Shown here piece by piece: positions 1 to 11,634 of a stretch of DNA of 64,000 nt. The stretch is from Areca catechu (taxonomy: Eukaryota; Streptophyta; Magnoliopsida; Arecales; Arecaceae). The stretch spans positions 33,463,601 to 33,527,600 of the forward strand of contig CM038047.1 of assembly GCA_021397845.1 (NCBI GenBank), in the 5' to 3' direction. A model generated the notes under the pieces. It had not been told where the DNA came from, made no database searches, and worked only from the letters and a program-made list of their open reading frames with translations. The translations under genes and the position numbers were made by a program. Numbering within the stretch: position 1 is the first letter of the stretch; the number at the start of each line of letters is the position of its first letter.

Positions 1-570
1 ATATATGTGCTACCAAGTTTTAAGGTGAAGAGTGATAGTGCTCAAATAATTGTGCAATAGAAGCAATGAAATAAATCAACAATTAAAGAGCATAAGAAGA
101 TAAAGGAGAAGCAATGCAAACACACAAGAAGTATAGTGGTTCGGTGCACCTAGCACCTACATCCACTCCCCAAGCTTCACTTGGGAATTTCCACTATAAT
201 CTTTAGATTACAGCCGACTTGTTTTACCAGGCTCACAAGTCAAAACCTTACACACTTGTTTTGGCTTCGGGCTTACAAGCAACCCTAGTTGGTTTTATCA
301 ATTGGCTCACCAACAAACCTCACTCACTTGTTTTGGCTTCGGGCTTACAAGGAACCCTAGTTGGTTTTATCAATTGGCTCACCAACAAACCCCACTCACT
401 TGTTTTGGCTTCGGGCTTACAAGGAACCCTAGTTGGTTTTATCAATTGGCTCACCAACAAACCTCACACTAGTTTCAAATTTCCTTGAAACTAGCCAAAG
501 ACAAAATAATATGAATACAATGAATAAAAATAATACAAACTCCTTTTGAGCAATAAGAAACTCGTCAACA
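1..570 (-). repeat. 3' LTR of the copia element, partial and U3-deleted
   Basis: Positions 1-560 match 7930-8420 of the 5' LTR closely. The minus-strand LTR starts with the intact terminus TGTTGA at 570, directly after the polypurine tract, but jumps at once to the sequence that lies about 900 bp inside the 5' LTR. Most of U3 is therefore absent. The last roughly 60 bp of the LTR lie left of the window. It contains three copies of a 72-bp tandem unit, with corresponding points at 261, 333 and 405. Confidence 0.85.
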
Positions 571-584
571 ATCTCCCCCTTTTT
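571..584 (-). other. Polypurine tract of the copia element
   Basis: On the minus strand this reads AAAAAGGGGGAGAT and abuts the LTR terminus TGTTGA. This is the expected plus-strand priming site for reverse transcription. Similar C-rich tracts on the plus strand occur near 880 and 985 and may be secondary tracts. Confidence 0.8.
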
Positions 585-1181
585 GATGATGACAAAATCT
601 TGAGTATATATGCAATTAAGTCCAAAAGCAAAATATAGCATTGATAAAAATTTTCAAAGAATCCTTACATGCATGAGTATATCATAAAAATTTTACTTTT
701 CATCTACTTTTTGTGAAACCATTCGCAAGAGTCAAAAAGATTTTACTTTTCATTTACTTCTTTCTTTTTGTGAAGACATTCTCATGAGTCAAAAAGATAA
801 GAGACATACAAGCTTTACTCATAAGAATCATATATACTTTACTACACATAAGAAGGAGTCTCATATATACTTTACTACTCCCCCTTTTTGTCAAGAATCA
901 AAAAGTCTATTTTTGTAGTGAAAGATATATTAAGAAAACTTATGTTCAATTATAATGAAATATTTAGTTACATAAAATACATGCTCCCCCTCAATTTGTG
1001 CATTCAATATAACAAAAATATTCTATCTTGAGGGTTTTAAAAGATAAATGCTAAGAGCTGGTATCACAATATAGATAAAAACAAATGTATTCAGTTACAA
1101 AATTGCTTACATAGTAAGCACAAAACACTGATACAACAGACCATACAAATCAAACTAAGTACAACAAGAAAAACTATGAGG
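585..1181. other. Non-coding 3' region of the copia element
   Basis: AT-rich stretch between the extra ORF and the polypurine tract. It holds two imperfect copies of a motif of about 60-70 bp near 690-790, with TTTTACTTTTCAT followed by a GAGTCAAAAAGAT-type end, and two further C5T-rich tracts. No gene was recognised. Confidence 0.5.
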
Positions 1182-2984
1182 CTACTCCTCATCAGAAGGT
1201 ATATCAAAAGATACAGGAGCCAAGATCCTAGATGAGGATTTTGGAGTCCTATGAGAGTGACTCCGAGTCCTCAGAGAGGGACCAGACCTAGGGGTAGTCC
1301 TACGAGATCTATAGGTCCGAGGAAAGGGCTCCACAGGTGTCCCGACTGAAGCAGTGGCAGAAGGAGTAGACGGATCAGTATGCTGAGAAGACTGAGCTGG
1401 GGTCTGCCTGCTGACTAGCTCATAAGCTGTGGGATCATCAATATCTGTCTCTATATGCTCATCTATATCATCCGGAATCCCAGTAATAGTCTCAAATAGT
1501 GACTCTGTAAGCTCAGTATCTGCTGGCACATCTGTGGCTGGAGGATCTGTACTCGGAAGATCAGTAGAAGGAGGATCAGCAGAAGGGGGTATCTCTGGAA
1601 TCGGATCTGCAGGTGGAATATCAGAACTACCTGCTCCAGGCTAATCTCCATCACTGTCACTGTATCCACTAGAGTCATTATCATCATCATCATCTGAATG
1701 TGGAGGAGATACTGTCGGATCTGCAGTCCCTGATGGCAGTGCTAATCTCAGTAGGCTGAGAATCTGTCGAAATCCTGTATCCATACTAGCTGATAGAGCA
1801 CCAATGCGTGTATCTGTGTGTATCCGCAGATCATGTAGCTCCTATCGTACACCAGTGATCTCTGTCCGGACCTCTGAGATATGATCAGTCACTCTCTGCT
1901 CAAAGTCCGATATCCTCACTGTAGTCCTCCGTGGTGTAGCAGTAGTAGTAGTAGGTGCTGGAGCTGATGAAGGTGGTGGCGTGGATGGCTCAGGCTCCGC
2001 AGTCTCTGACTCTGGTGCTGGGCGAGGAGGTGTACCATGATCAGTAGGCTCTGAAGGCCCTGTCTCAGCTGCACGTATCTCATCCTCCTCATCTGGCTCC
2101 TGGCCAGACTCTCGTCGCACCCAGCGGTCACCAATCAGTCGAAATCCCATCCTATGCAGGGATTTCTCTCCATAAGTATCAGTATGCTGCAACTGACTGA
2201 AGGGTATACCGTCAAATGAAATACCATGCTCCCTGAATATCTGAGTCAGTCCCATGCCATATGGCTGAACAAGTCTCCTGTGGGATGCTGCCTCACCCAT
2301 CTGCTGAAGCATGATCCTGGGAAGGTTGATGGGAGTCCGCTGTCTCAGGGATACCATCAACACCAGCTCACGCTCAGTGATAAAATCGAATCTCCCGCTC
2401 TTCGGAATCAAGATACGGGCGATGATGTGAAGCAGCACTCTCATCTCCAGTGAAAGCTGGTTAGCGGCTACTGTGGAGATGCTGCTAACATCCTCACGCT
2501 CTAGAATACATCTGAAGGCGTGCTCTCTATCACTGATCGAAGTGGCAGCAGTGCCGTGAAGTGGAATCCTCCAAATACGACTGATGACCTCCGGTGTCAC
2601 TGGAATCTCGATCCCACGTACTGTAGCAGACCATCCAACGCCATCAGTGGCCATAGATCCATAAAACTCCCTGATGAGGTCTGGGTAGAATCTCTCAGAC
2701 ATCGTACAGAAATGAACCAGACCTACATCTCTCAGTACATCTCCAATAAAGAAGTGATGCTGATCCCAGAATGGTATGTCCACACGCCTCCCACTAGCAA
2801 TGCTCTTCCGAACTAAGCTGGCTGGCACTGGTGCAGGTGGCTCTGGGGTCGGCTCACGCTCATGTCTGACTTTTCTTCGTCGCTCAGTGCTACCTTGGCC
2901 TTGTTCCAATCTCCTTTTCCTTACTGCCAAGTGCTTTTTAGGACCCATGTGAAAGGAAGAGGGGTAACTTAGGGAGAAGTGCAA
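1182..2984 (-). pseudogene. Extra ORF between pol and 3' LTR (putative plant transposon protein)
   Basis: One frame runs from an ATG at 2984 to a stop at 1182, about 600 codons, broken by TAG at 1842-1844 and a second TAG near 1643. The N-terminal 35 residues are rich in Lys and Arg (PKKHLAVRKRR), like a nuclear localisation signal. Residues about 55-290 form a globular domain with phrases such as FYGSMATDG, VRGIEIPVTPEVI and IWRIP. These resemble the Pfam 'putative plant transposon protein' family, often found in retroelement extra ORFs. A short heptad-like stretch and a Pro/Ser/Thr/Asp-rich acidic tail follow. The position matches the env-like ORF of SIRE elements, but no signal peptide or membrane segment is visible, so I do not call it an envelope protein. 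Its function is unknown. Confidence 0.7.
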
Positions 2985-3629
2985 TGAAGCAAGGCTAAGA
3001 AGAAAGGAGAGGGAAAGAGAGGTTCACGGATTGAGAAAAAGAGGAGAAAGTGAAATGGTGAGATAGGGTTTGTGAGAATGGAGAAAATCGAGAGTAAATG
3101 AAGAAAAAGTAAGAAACGGACGAAAGAAATAAGTGATTTCAATTGAAAAACAACCGAGATTTGAGGGTAGATAGATGCAAAGCCTTTCGGTTGTCCAAAA
3201 CCAAGAATACGGTCAAAAAGAGGTTTGATTCCAAGAAAAGCAAGAGGAGAAGAGAGGATTTCCCAAAAAGATGAAGGAGAAGGGTGGAAATCTACTGTTT
3301 AGAGGTTTAGGAAAGTTGGAGGGGGACCACACGAAGGAGAAATGAAGAAAAAGTGGAGAAAAAAAAGGCTTACGGACGGGTTTTAAAAAAGAGGGTTTCC
3401 GTTCAAGTGTCGACCTCTGAAAATTTTCAGGGGTCAACCTCAAGTGTCGACCTCCAAAAGCCTTAGGGGTCGACCTCCGAAAAATTAAAGTGTCGACCTC
3501 CAACAATGAATTACCCAAAATAAAATTCTGTAAAATTAAAAAAATGATAAAATTTAGAAAAATAACCTTTAAACATATTTGAGAATTTATAAATCATTTT
3601 TGAGGAATTTTGATGAGAATTGAAGAGTT
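2985..3629. other. Non-coding spacer between pol and extra ORF
   Basis: Purine-rich on the plus strand. It carries several GTCGACCTC motifs between 3410 and 3500, the same motif that forms arrays in the LTRs of this family. No coding sequence was recognised. Confidence 0.5.
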
Positions 3630-6600
3630 TCAAGCAAAAGGATCAATGACTCCCAGTTCTCTTCTGATCATACAAAATCTATCTTCATTCAATGGTTTTG
3701 TGAATATATCAGCCAATTGATAATCAGTACAAATAAATTCTAACAACACATTAGAGTTTTGAACGTGATCTCTTATGAAGTGATGTCTTATTTCAATATG
3801 TTTGCTTCTTGAATGTTGTACAGGATTTTTCGTTAAATTGATTGCACTAGTATTATCACATCTTATGGGTGTCTTAGTTAGTTTGATGCCAAAGTCCTCG
3901 AGTTGTTGTTTGATCCATAGAATCTGAGCACAACAGCTTCCAGCTGCTATATATTCGGCTTTCGCCGTAGATAGAGCAACCGAATTCTATTTCTTACTGC
4001 TCCATGAAATCAAATTAACTCCTAGGAATTGACAAGTTCCACTAGTACTTTTACGATCAAGTTTACACCCAGCAAAATCAGCATCAGAATATGCAATTAA
4101 TTCATATGATGACTCTCTAGAGTACCAAAGACCAATTTCGATAGACCCAAATAAGTATCTAAATATACGTTTTACAGCTAAGAGATGTGATTCTTTAGGA
4201 GCAGACTGAAAACGTGCACACATACAAACACTAAACATTATATCTGGTCTACTGGCAGTCAGATATAGCAATGAACCAATCATGCCTCTATATAATTTTT
4301 GGTCTACTGATTTACCACATTCATCTTTGTCTAATTTACATGAAGAGCTCATAGGGGTACCTATTGGTTTGGTAGTCTCCATCCCAAACTTTTTCAATAT
4401 CTCCCTTGTGTACTTGGCTTGGTTGATGGAGATCCCCTCTTTGGTTTGCTTAATTTGGAGTCCGAGGAAGAAGTTGAGTTCTCCCATCATGCTCATCTCG
4501 AACTCACTCTGCATTAACTTAGCAAATTCTTGACAAAGACATTCGTTAGTAGCACCAAAAATAATATCATCTACATATATTTGTACTACTAAAAGATCAT
4601 CATTTTTCTTTTTCAAAAATAATGTATTATCTACATTACCTCTAGAGAAATCATTTTTCATCAAAAAAGAACTTAATCTATCATACCAAGCTCTAGGAGC
4701 TTGCTTTAAACCATACAATGCTTTATGCAATTTAAAGACATGATTAGGAAATTCATGATTTTCAAAACCAGGAGGTTGTTCAACATAAACCTCCTCTTCA
4801 ATAAATCCATTTAAAAAGGCACTCTTAACATCTATTTGAAATAACTTGAAATCCATAAAACAAGCAAAAGCAAGTAAAAGTCTAATTGCTTCTAGCCTAG
4901 CAACAGGAGCAAAGGTTTCATCAAAGTCGATCCCTTCTTCCTGGTTGTAGCCTTTAGCAACAAGTCTAGCTTTGTTCCTAGTTACAATACCATGTTCATC
5001 AAGTTTATTTCTAAAAACCCATTTTGTGCCAATTATAGAAACATTAAGGGGTCTTTCAGTTAAAGTCCAAATATTATTTTTTTTAAATTGATTTAGTTCA
5101 TCTTGCATATCATTAATCCAGTTACAATCTTTTTCAGCTTCTTCTATTCACTTAGGCTCTATCTGAGATACAAAAGCTAAATAATCATAAACATTTCTAA
5201 TAGAAGAGCGTGTACTTACCCCCTTTGATGGATCACCAATTATTAGCTCTTTAGGGTGTCCGTGTGCATACCTCCATTCTTTAGGTAAAGGTTTTGGTGA
5301 AGTTACATTGATCTCTTGAGTTTGATCTTGATTCTCTTGATCATCATCTCCTTTGGGCTCATCTTCACTGATTGTCAATTGTTCAAGCTTCTTTGTACCT
5401 GTTTCAACATCAATAGAATCTTCTTTTCTAGAAGATTTTTCGTTAGATTCATCAAACACTACATGAATTGATTCTTCAACCAGAAGAGTTCTTCTGTTGA
5501 AGACCCTGTATGCCTTGCTAGAAGTAGAGTATCCTAAGAAGATACCCTCATCTGACTTGCCATCAAATTTACTGATATTATCTTTGCCATTGTTTAATAT
5601 GAAACAACGGATACCAAATACACGAAAATACTTGAGATTAGGTTTTCGATTTTTCCAAAGCTCATATGGTGTTTTCTTCAAAATAGGTCGAATTAAAACA
5701 CGATTTAAAATGTAACAGGAAGTATTAATGGCTTCTGCCCAAAAATATCTAGATAAATCATTTTCGCAAAGCATTGTGCGTGCCATTTCTTCAAGTGTCC
5801 TGTTTTTTCTTTCTACCACCCCATTTTGTTGAGATGTCCTAGGTGCAGAAAAATTATGATTAATACCATTTTCATTACAAAAAGCTTCAAAATCATAATT
5901 GTCAAATTCAGTTCCATGATCACTACGCAAAGAAACAATAGTGAGATCTTTTTCATTTGAAACCCTTTTATGAAATTTAACAAAAGCTGAAAATGTTTCA
6001 TCTTTATGAGCTAAAAACATTACCCAAGTAAATCGTGAGTAATCATCTACAATTACTAGCCCATATTTTTTACCTCCCAAACTAGTTGTTCTGGTTGGTC
6101 CAAAGAGGTCCATATGCAATAATTCAAGGGGTCTAGTAGTAGATACTACTCCTTTAGGTTTGAAAGTAGATTTAGTTTGTTTTCCAAATTGACATGCAGC
6201 ACAAATTTTATCTTTTTCAAATATGAGTTTTGGCAATTCTTTTACAAGATTCTTTTTGCTTAATTTTGAAATCAACTGCATACTAGCATGCCCTAGCCTA
6301 CGATGCCAAAGCCAACTAGTTTCACTTGCCTTGGCTTCCTTAGCCACTAGGCATTGACCACTTTCCATGGCTAGATCATCAAGATCAACCATGTAAATGT
6401 TTCCATGCCTAAGACCGGTGAACTTGATGCCATCGACATCTAGACTAGATACCATGTACAAAGATGATTCAAAAATTACTTTAAAATCCTTATCACAAAA
6501 CTGACTAATGCTAAAAAGATTGTGCTTCAAGCCATCAACAAATAATACATTATCTACATAAGCATTAGGGGTGATATGGATTTTACCAATTCCGACGATT

Positions 6601-7811
6601 TTGCCTTTTCCATTATCACCAAAAGTAACGTTTCCACCATCAATAGCTGCTAGTGATGAGAATTGCTTCACATCCCCAGTCATGTGCCTTGAGCAACCAC
6701 TATCCAGATACCACATTCTTCTTTTATTTTTGGTTGCAAGGCACACCTCATTATCTTCATTGGCCATGAAACATAAGTTGGCGACTACCTGCTGCTCTTC
6801 ATCACTGCTGAAGTCCTCACTCTCACTCCAGGTAGCCATCATGGCTTTCTTTCTTAACATCCTTCGACTTTTTTTAAGCAAAGGGCAATCCGTCTTGTAA
6901 TGTCCAGGCTTCTTGCACTCGAAGCAAATGGGTGGATCCCTTTCTTTCTCTTTCTCTTTTTCCTTATTGTGATCACCTTTTTGTGGCCTTTTCTTGTAGA
7001 AGCCCTTCTTCTTTCTCATGAACCTTTTGAATTTTCTTGTAATGAGGGCTGTCTCATCACCATCAGCTTCTTCTTCTGATTCATCACTTGACTCTTCCTT
7101 TGTAGTGGACTTGAAGGCTATGGCTTTCTTTTTCTTGTCATTGTCCACTGTCTTCTGCTTTAGTGAAAGCTCGTAAGTCATCAGTGATCCAAGAAGCTGC
7201 TCGAGAGGTAGAGTATTGACATCCTTGGCTTCTTCTATGGCTGTTACTTTCGCATCCCATGAAGCCGGAAGAGACCTGAGAAGTTTGTTAACCAGTTCAC
7301 CATTAGATATAATTTTTTCCAAACTCCTCATACCATTTACTATATTGGTAAATCTAGTATACATTTCACTTATACTTTCAGTTGGTTCCATTCTGAACAT
7401 CTCATACGTATGAATGAGCATGTTCATCTTTGTGGTCTTCACTTGGTGTGTACCCTCATGGGTAACCTCAAGTGTATCCCAGATTTCTTTGGCGGAAATA
7501 CAATTTGATATTCTGTTGAATTCACTAGGGTCAAGTGCACAGAATAGCAAATTCATCGCCTTAGCATTTAACTCAGCTTGTTTGATGTCATTGTCATTCC
7601 ATTCTTCTTCAGATTTTGGGGTGATAATGCCATTAACCAAGTGAGTGGGCTGATGAGGCCCTTTAGTAATTATTCTCCATATATGATAATCTACAGCTTG
7701 TAAATAAATACGCATACGAGTTTTCCAGTATGTGTAGTTTGTGCCATTAAAGAAAGGAGGGCGATTTGATGCTTGTCCTTCAACTATACCCATTCCAATT
7801 AGGGCGGCCAT
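3630..7811 (-). pseudogene. Copia gag-pol polyprotein with two in-frame stops
   Basis: A single frame of about 1,390 codons starts at ATG 7811 and ends at the stop 3630-3632. It is interrupted by TGA at 5148-5150 and TAG at 3987-3989, with no frameshift needed. Domains in order are: UBN2-type Gag (residues about 20-230); a CCHC knuckle CFECKKPGHYKTDC near residue 300; aspartic protease YLDSGCSRHMTGD near 365; GAG-pre-integrase LWHRRLGHAS near 530; and the integrase core, with HMDLFGP, SDHGTEFDN and NGVVERKNRT supplying the D-D-E residues. RT follows with DVKSAFLNG and IYVDDIIFGAT, then RNase H with SDADFAGCKLDRKSTSG, LSTAKAEYIA and DIFTKPL. All catalytic motifs look intact, so decay is recent or mild. 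The product would make virus-like particles and copy and integrate the element if read through. Confidence 0.92.
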
Positions 7812-7854
7812 GATCTTTAACTCAAGATCGTTGGACCTATAAGAGAGTACCGGT

Positions 7855-7866
7855 GCTCTGATACCA
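7855..7866 (-). other. Primer binding site, initiator tRNA-Met
   Basis: The minus strand reads TGGTATCAGAGC two bases after the LTR end CAACA. This is the classic site complementary to the 3' end of plant initiator tRNA-Met. Confidence 0.92.
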
Positions 7867-7868
7867 CT

Positions 7869-9332
7869 TGTTGCCCAGATATGGTGCCCAAGAGGGGGGG
7901 TGAATTGGGTATTTAAAAAATTTAGGCAATATATGTACTACCAAGTTTTAAGGTGAAGAGTGATAGTGCTCAAATAATTGTGCAACGGAAGCAATGAAAT
8001 AAATCAACAATTAAAGAGCATAAGAAGATAAAGGAGAAGCAATGCAAACACACAAGAAGTATAGTGGTTCGGTGCACCTAGCACCTACATCCACTCCCCA
8101 AGCTCCACTTGGAAATTTCTACTATAATCTTTAGATTACAGCCGACTTGTTTTACCAGGCTCACAAGTCAAAACCTTACACACTTGTTTTGGCTTCGGGC
8201 TTACAAGCAACCCTAGTTGGTTTTATCAATTGGCACACCAACAAACCTCACTCACTTATTTTGGCTTCGGGCTTACAAGCAACCCTAGTTGGTTTTATCA
8301 ATTGGCTCACCAACAAACCTCACACTATTTTCAAATTCCCTTGAAACTAGCTAAAGACAAAAGAATATGAATACAATTAATAAAACTAGACAAACTCCTT
8401 TTGAGCAATAAGAAATTCGTTGAAGCTCTTGATGGAGACTCTTCAAGCCTTTTCCTTTGGAATCTTTGGACCTCACTAGATGCCAAATACTTGAATGCTG
8501 GATTCCTCAAAGATGGAAAGTTTTTGGCTAAGGAATCTCTTGGTTTTCTCACTCTTTTTGGCTTGGAATTGATTGAAGGCTTTGTACTTTGACTCTAAAC
8601 TTTTTCACTTTGTCTCCTTATCTTTTTTGAAGTTTGGTGGAGGTTAAATACCTCATTCATGCTGAAACAACTCCACAAGACCGTTAGAATCAAAAATATG
8701 GCCATTTATGGCCGTTAGAAATCAAATCAAAAGTTCAGAAAAACTAGCCGTTATGCCATGAGTCGACCTCATGAGTCGACCTCTGGATCAAGTGCCGACC
8801 TCATGAGTCGACCTCCAGTTTGTTTTAGGCAAAAATCCAGAAAACCATAGTTCTGCCCATTTTGAATTCTCAGGCTATAAGTCGACCTCTGATGTCGACC
8901 TCTGGACAGGTGTTGACCTCTGGTGGTCGACCTCTGGAGCGTGCCACTGAGATTTTGCCGTGCCGGCCATGCTGAACTTTTCTTCTCTTCATGAGTCGAC
9001 CTCTGGTGGTCGACCTCTGACAAGGTGTCGACCTCTGGTGGTCGACCTCTGATCTGAAATTTTCTGAAACTCTAGAGATGTGCGTGCCATGCTTGAGTTT
9101 CTCTAAGCCTTTGTTTCTTTTGTTAATTATTTCTTAACAGGAAGGTCCAATTTGATCTTGTCCAAGGTAGAAAAGCTCCTTTCCAAATCAGGCAAACTTA
9201 GTTTCATCATTGTACTCTTGATACTCTTTTTGAATAACCTAAGTCCTGAAACTTTATCTTGAGATGAAACATTAGTCCAAACATATACTCAACCTTTTGT
9301 TAATCATCAAAACTAAGGAGCCAAAGTCAACT
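7869..9332 (-). repeat. 5' LTR of the copia element
   Basis: About 1,464 bp. On the minus strand it ends in CAACA next to the primer site and begins near 9332 with AGTTGAC where TGTTGAC is expected, a single change at the terminal base. It is homologous along most of its length to the plus-strand LTRs at 27379 and 31631. It holds two copies of the 72-bp unit (8187-8330) and ten GTCGAC sites between 8760 and 9055. The far end (9100-9332) is more diverged from the other LTRs. Confidence 0.8.
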
Positions 9333-10140
9333 GAATTTTAGTTAGAAAACTCGTTCTTGGAAGTAAAAAGTTGTTGTAAGAAAAATTTCAGCCACTAACA
9401 AACTTCCAACTAACTATCTTATAAATTCGAAATTAAAATTTTAAAATTTCAAAAATTATAATTTTAAATTGGATTTATCAAATTTCAAAGTCCAAATTTT
9501 AAATTTCAAAATTTGAAATTTAATTTTCAAATTTTGGTTCAGAAATTCGTTTATGAAGGCTTGTAACTAAAGTTTGTTGCAAGAAGCTTCCAACTAACAA
9601 ACCTTTAACTATAAAACACTCAAATTCGAAATTCAAATCTAAAGAATTTCAAAATTCAAAATTTTGAGGTAGAGATCTCATATTTTAAAATTGGAATTTT
9701 TAAAATTTGAATTTATGGTTGGAAATGCGTTTTGGAGGGATGTAACCCAAAGTTGTTGTAATAAACCTCCAACTAATAACCTTCTAACCAAAAATTTGAA
9801 ATTCAAATTTAAAATTCTCAAAAATTTGAATTTTAAGTTGTAATAATTAGATTTCAAAGTTTAGACTTCAGATTTCAAATTTTGAATTTTAAAATTTCAA
9901 ATTATGGGTTGGAATTTCAGCAACTAACAAACCTCTAATTGACTAGATTCAAAATTCGAAATTCAAATTTTAAAATCTCAAAAACTTGAAATTTAAATTG
10001 AAACTTTTAGATCTCAGAGTTAAGATTTTATATCCCAAATTTTGATATTTATATCTCGAATTTTGGCTTTGAATTTTGGACTTGAAGACAAGTAACTACA
10101 AAGAAACCAAATTTCAACAACTTAACCTAGTAAACCATAA
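9333..10140. repeat. AT-rich degenerate tandem repeat
   Basis: Three to four imperfect units of about 180-200 bp. Each has a TTGTTGTAAGAA- or CTTCCAACTAACAAACCT-like segment followed by AAATTTCAAAATTTGAAATT-type palindromic sequence. No coding potential is seen. It may be the leader of the LTR element whose LTR starts at 10158, since a primer-site remnant lies at its right end. Confidence 0.5.
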
Positions 10141-10152
10141 GCTCTGATACAA
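10141..10152 (-). other. Degenerate primer binding site
   Basis: The minus strand reads TTGTATCAGAGC, one base off the tRNA-Met primer site, a few bases from an LTR-like end in CATCA. It supports a minus-strand LTR element here. Confidence 0.55.
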
Positions 10153-10157
10153 AAAAT

Positions 10158-11620
10158 TGATGCGGGACGGGAAGAGATCATGCATTCATGATGGATGGAG
10201 ATTCAAGCAAGATGATTAATAAGCTAAATTGAGCAATAAATCCATAGACAAGCTAAATTAATACAAGGAAAAAATTTTCATGAAAGAGACTAGTTGATTT
10301 AAGTTACAACACCCATAATGTAGATCTAGTTCAAACTAAGAATAGGATCTTCATGGCAAGGAAACCATCATTACTAGGATAAGTTAACCTTCAAATAATC
10401 ATATCCAAGAAGCTTAGAAATGGTTCTCCTGCCAACAATGATAGCTAAAATTATTTGGTGGAAGGGTTCACTCAACACTCTAGGAAAGAGGCTTGGAATA
10501 TAAGATCTACACTCCCTAACCTTATGGACTCACCTTGTAGATGGTTCATGGTTTGAAAACCTTCATCTTCAACTCGAGATCCCTAAGAGAACCTGCAAAG
10601 AACCTATCATGAGGTGTGGAAATGAAATCAAAAGGAGGAAATAAAGAAGGGAAAGAAAGGAAGAGAAGAAGAAAGCTTGGCGTGGAGCTTGATGGACTTG
10701 AGCTTGGAACCGGATCAAGGGCATCCCACCCTCTTCTCACACAAGGGCATTCCACCCTTCTCAAAATGAGGCTCCACATCTCAAGTAAAAGAAGGCATCT
10801 CACCCTCTCCACATAAGAGAACTCAAGAGAACTTTTAGCAAGAAGAAAATCCTTTCATTACTCAATATAAGATGCTTTACAAGAGGGCTTGGGGCCCTAT
10901 TTATAGACCAAGCAAACCATAATTTCGACCAAACTAATCTCCATCTAATCTCTTGATTAGTTATACTAATTGATAGATTAGGTAGATCCAACTAAAAGTG
11001 GTTCCAACAATATCTTCTTCTAGAATTTGTTACAACTAATCTCATGTGACGCCTAAGTATCATCCATGTAGCTTTCTTGCTGATGTAGTGGTCTTGGTAG
11101 CTGATGAAGTGGAGGACCAAGTGGCATCCCACATGTCAAGTTAGTTGGAGATTTGTTGGGAAAAAGTTGTAGGTAGTTTATTCCTTCCATGTGACCCTCA
11201 AAATAGTCTTGATGAAGTGGCCTCCATATGACGCCCAAAGAGGGGTTGTGTTGGCTTCAAGAAGGCTTCCAAATGGCCTTCAAAGAGTGCTTCTAAGTGG
11301 CTTTAGAGGATGGCTTACAAGTGGCATAAGAAAAGATTTTGCTTGACCAATGGATCGGCTCAAGAATAGGTTGAACCGGCTCAAAGAGCTTGAGTCGACT
11401 CATGAGGTTGATGCCTTTTCTTCTTGAGTCAGTTCATAGAAAAATAAGCTTCCTTCATTGACCCATTGGGCTTAATCCCTTAAGATGTCTTCATTGATTA
11501 ATCCTTCTGGACTTCCATGTTGAATCAACTCCCATCCAAATGGCCCTTGTCCTCTTAGCTTATTTCATAAGGAACTTGGTTGAAGCTTGAATTCTCTTTC
11601 CAATGCTGATGTCCCCATCA
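10158..11620 (-). repeat. LTR of a second, unrelated LTR retrotransposon
   Basis: About 1,463 bp bounded by TGATG on the left and CATCA on the right, so TG...CA with a 5-bp terminal inverted repeat. A primer-site remnant sits at the left side and a canonical TATA box (minus strand TATAAATA, 10898-10905) lies in the middle. Both features orient it on the minus strand. No matching partner LTR or polyprotein is present in the window, so it is a remnant. No intact gene was recognised inside it. Confidence 0.55.
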
Positions 11621-11634
11621 CCGGTAGTTTTGGA

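Larger units (their letters stand above)
1..9332 (-). mobile_element. Ty1/copia SIRE/Maximus-like LTR retrotransposon
   Basis: Read on the minus strand, the order is 5' LTR (7869-9332), primer site (7855-7866), gag-protease-integrase-RT-RNase H (3630-7811), an extra ORF (1182-2984), polypurine tract (571-584) and 3' LTR (from 570 to beyond the left edge). Integrase preceding RT defines copia order. The long LTRs, an RT with the YVDDIIFGAT motif and an ORF between pol and the 3' LTR point to the SIRE/Maximus lineage. That lineage call is an inference from motifs, not from a tree. The coding frame carries stops, so the copy is probably dead. Confidence 0.88.

Noticed and set aside
219..488. Open frame of 89 codons with a repeated GLQGTLVGFINWLTNKPHSLVLAS-type pattern
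   Set aside because: It is the 72-bp LTR tandem repeat read in one frame; 72 is divisible by three, so the frame stays open. The same frame appears at 8147 and, reversed, at 28500 and 32909.
1842..2984. Extra copia ORF considered as a retroviral-type envelope gene
   Set aside because: No signal peptide, transmembrane segment or cleavage site is visible; the domain resembles a plant transposon-associated protein.
8401..8592. Short open frames near 8400-8550
   Set aside because: They lie within the LTR and reappear only as LTR homology at 28023 and 32276 in the opposite orientation.
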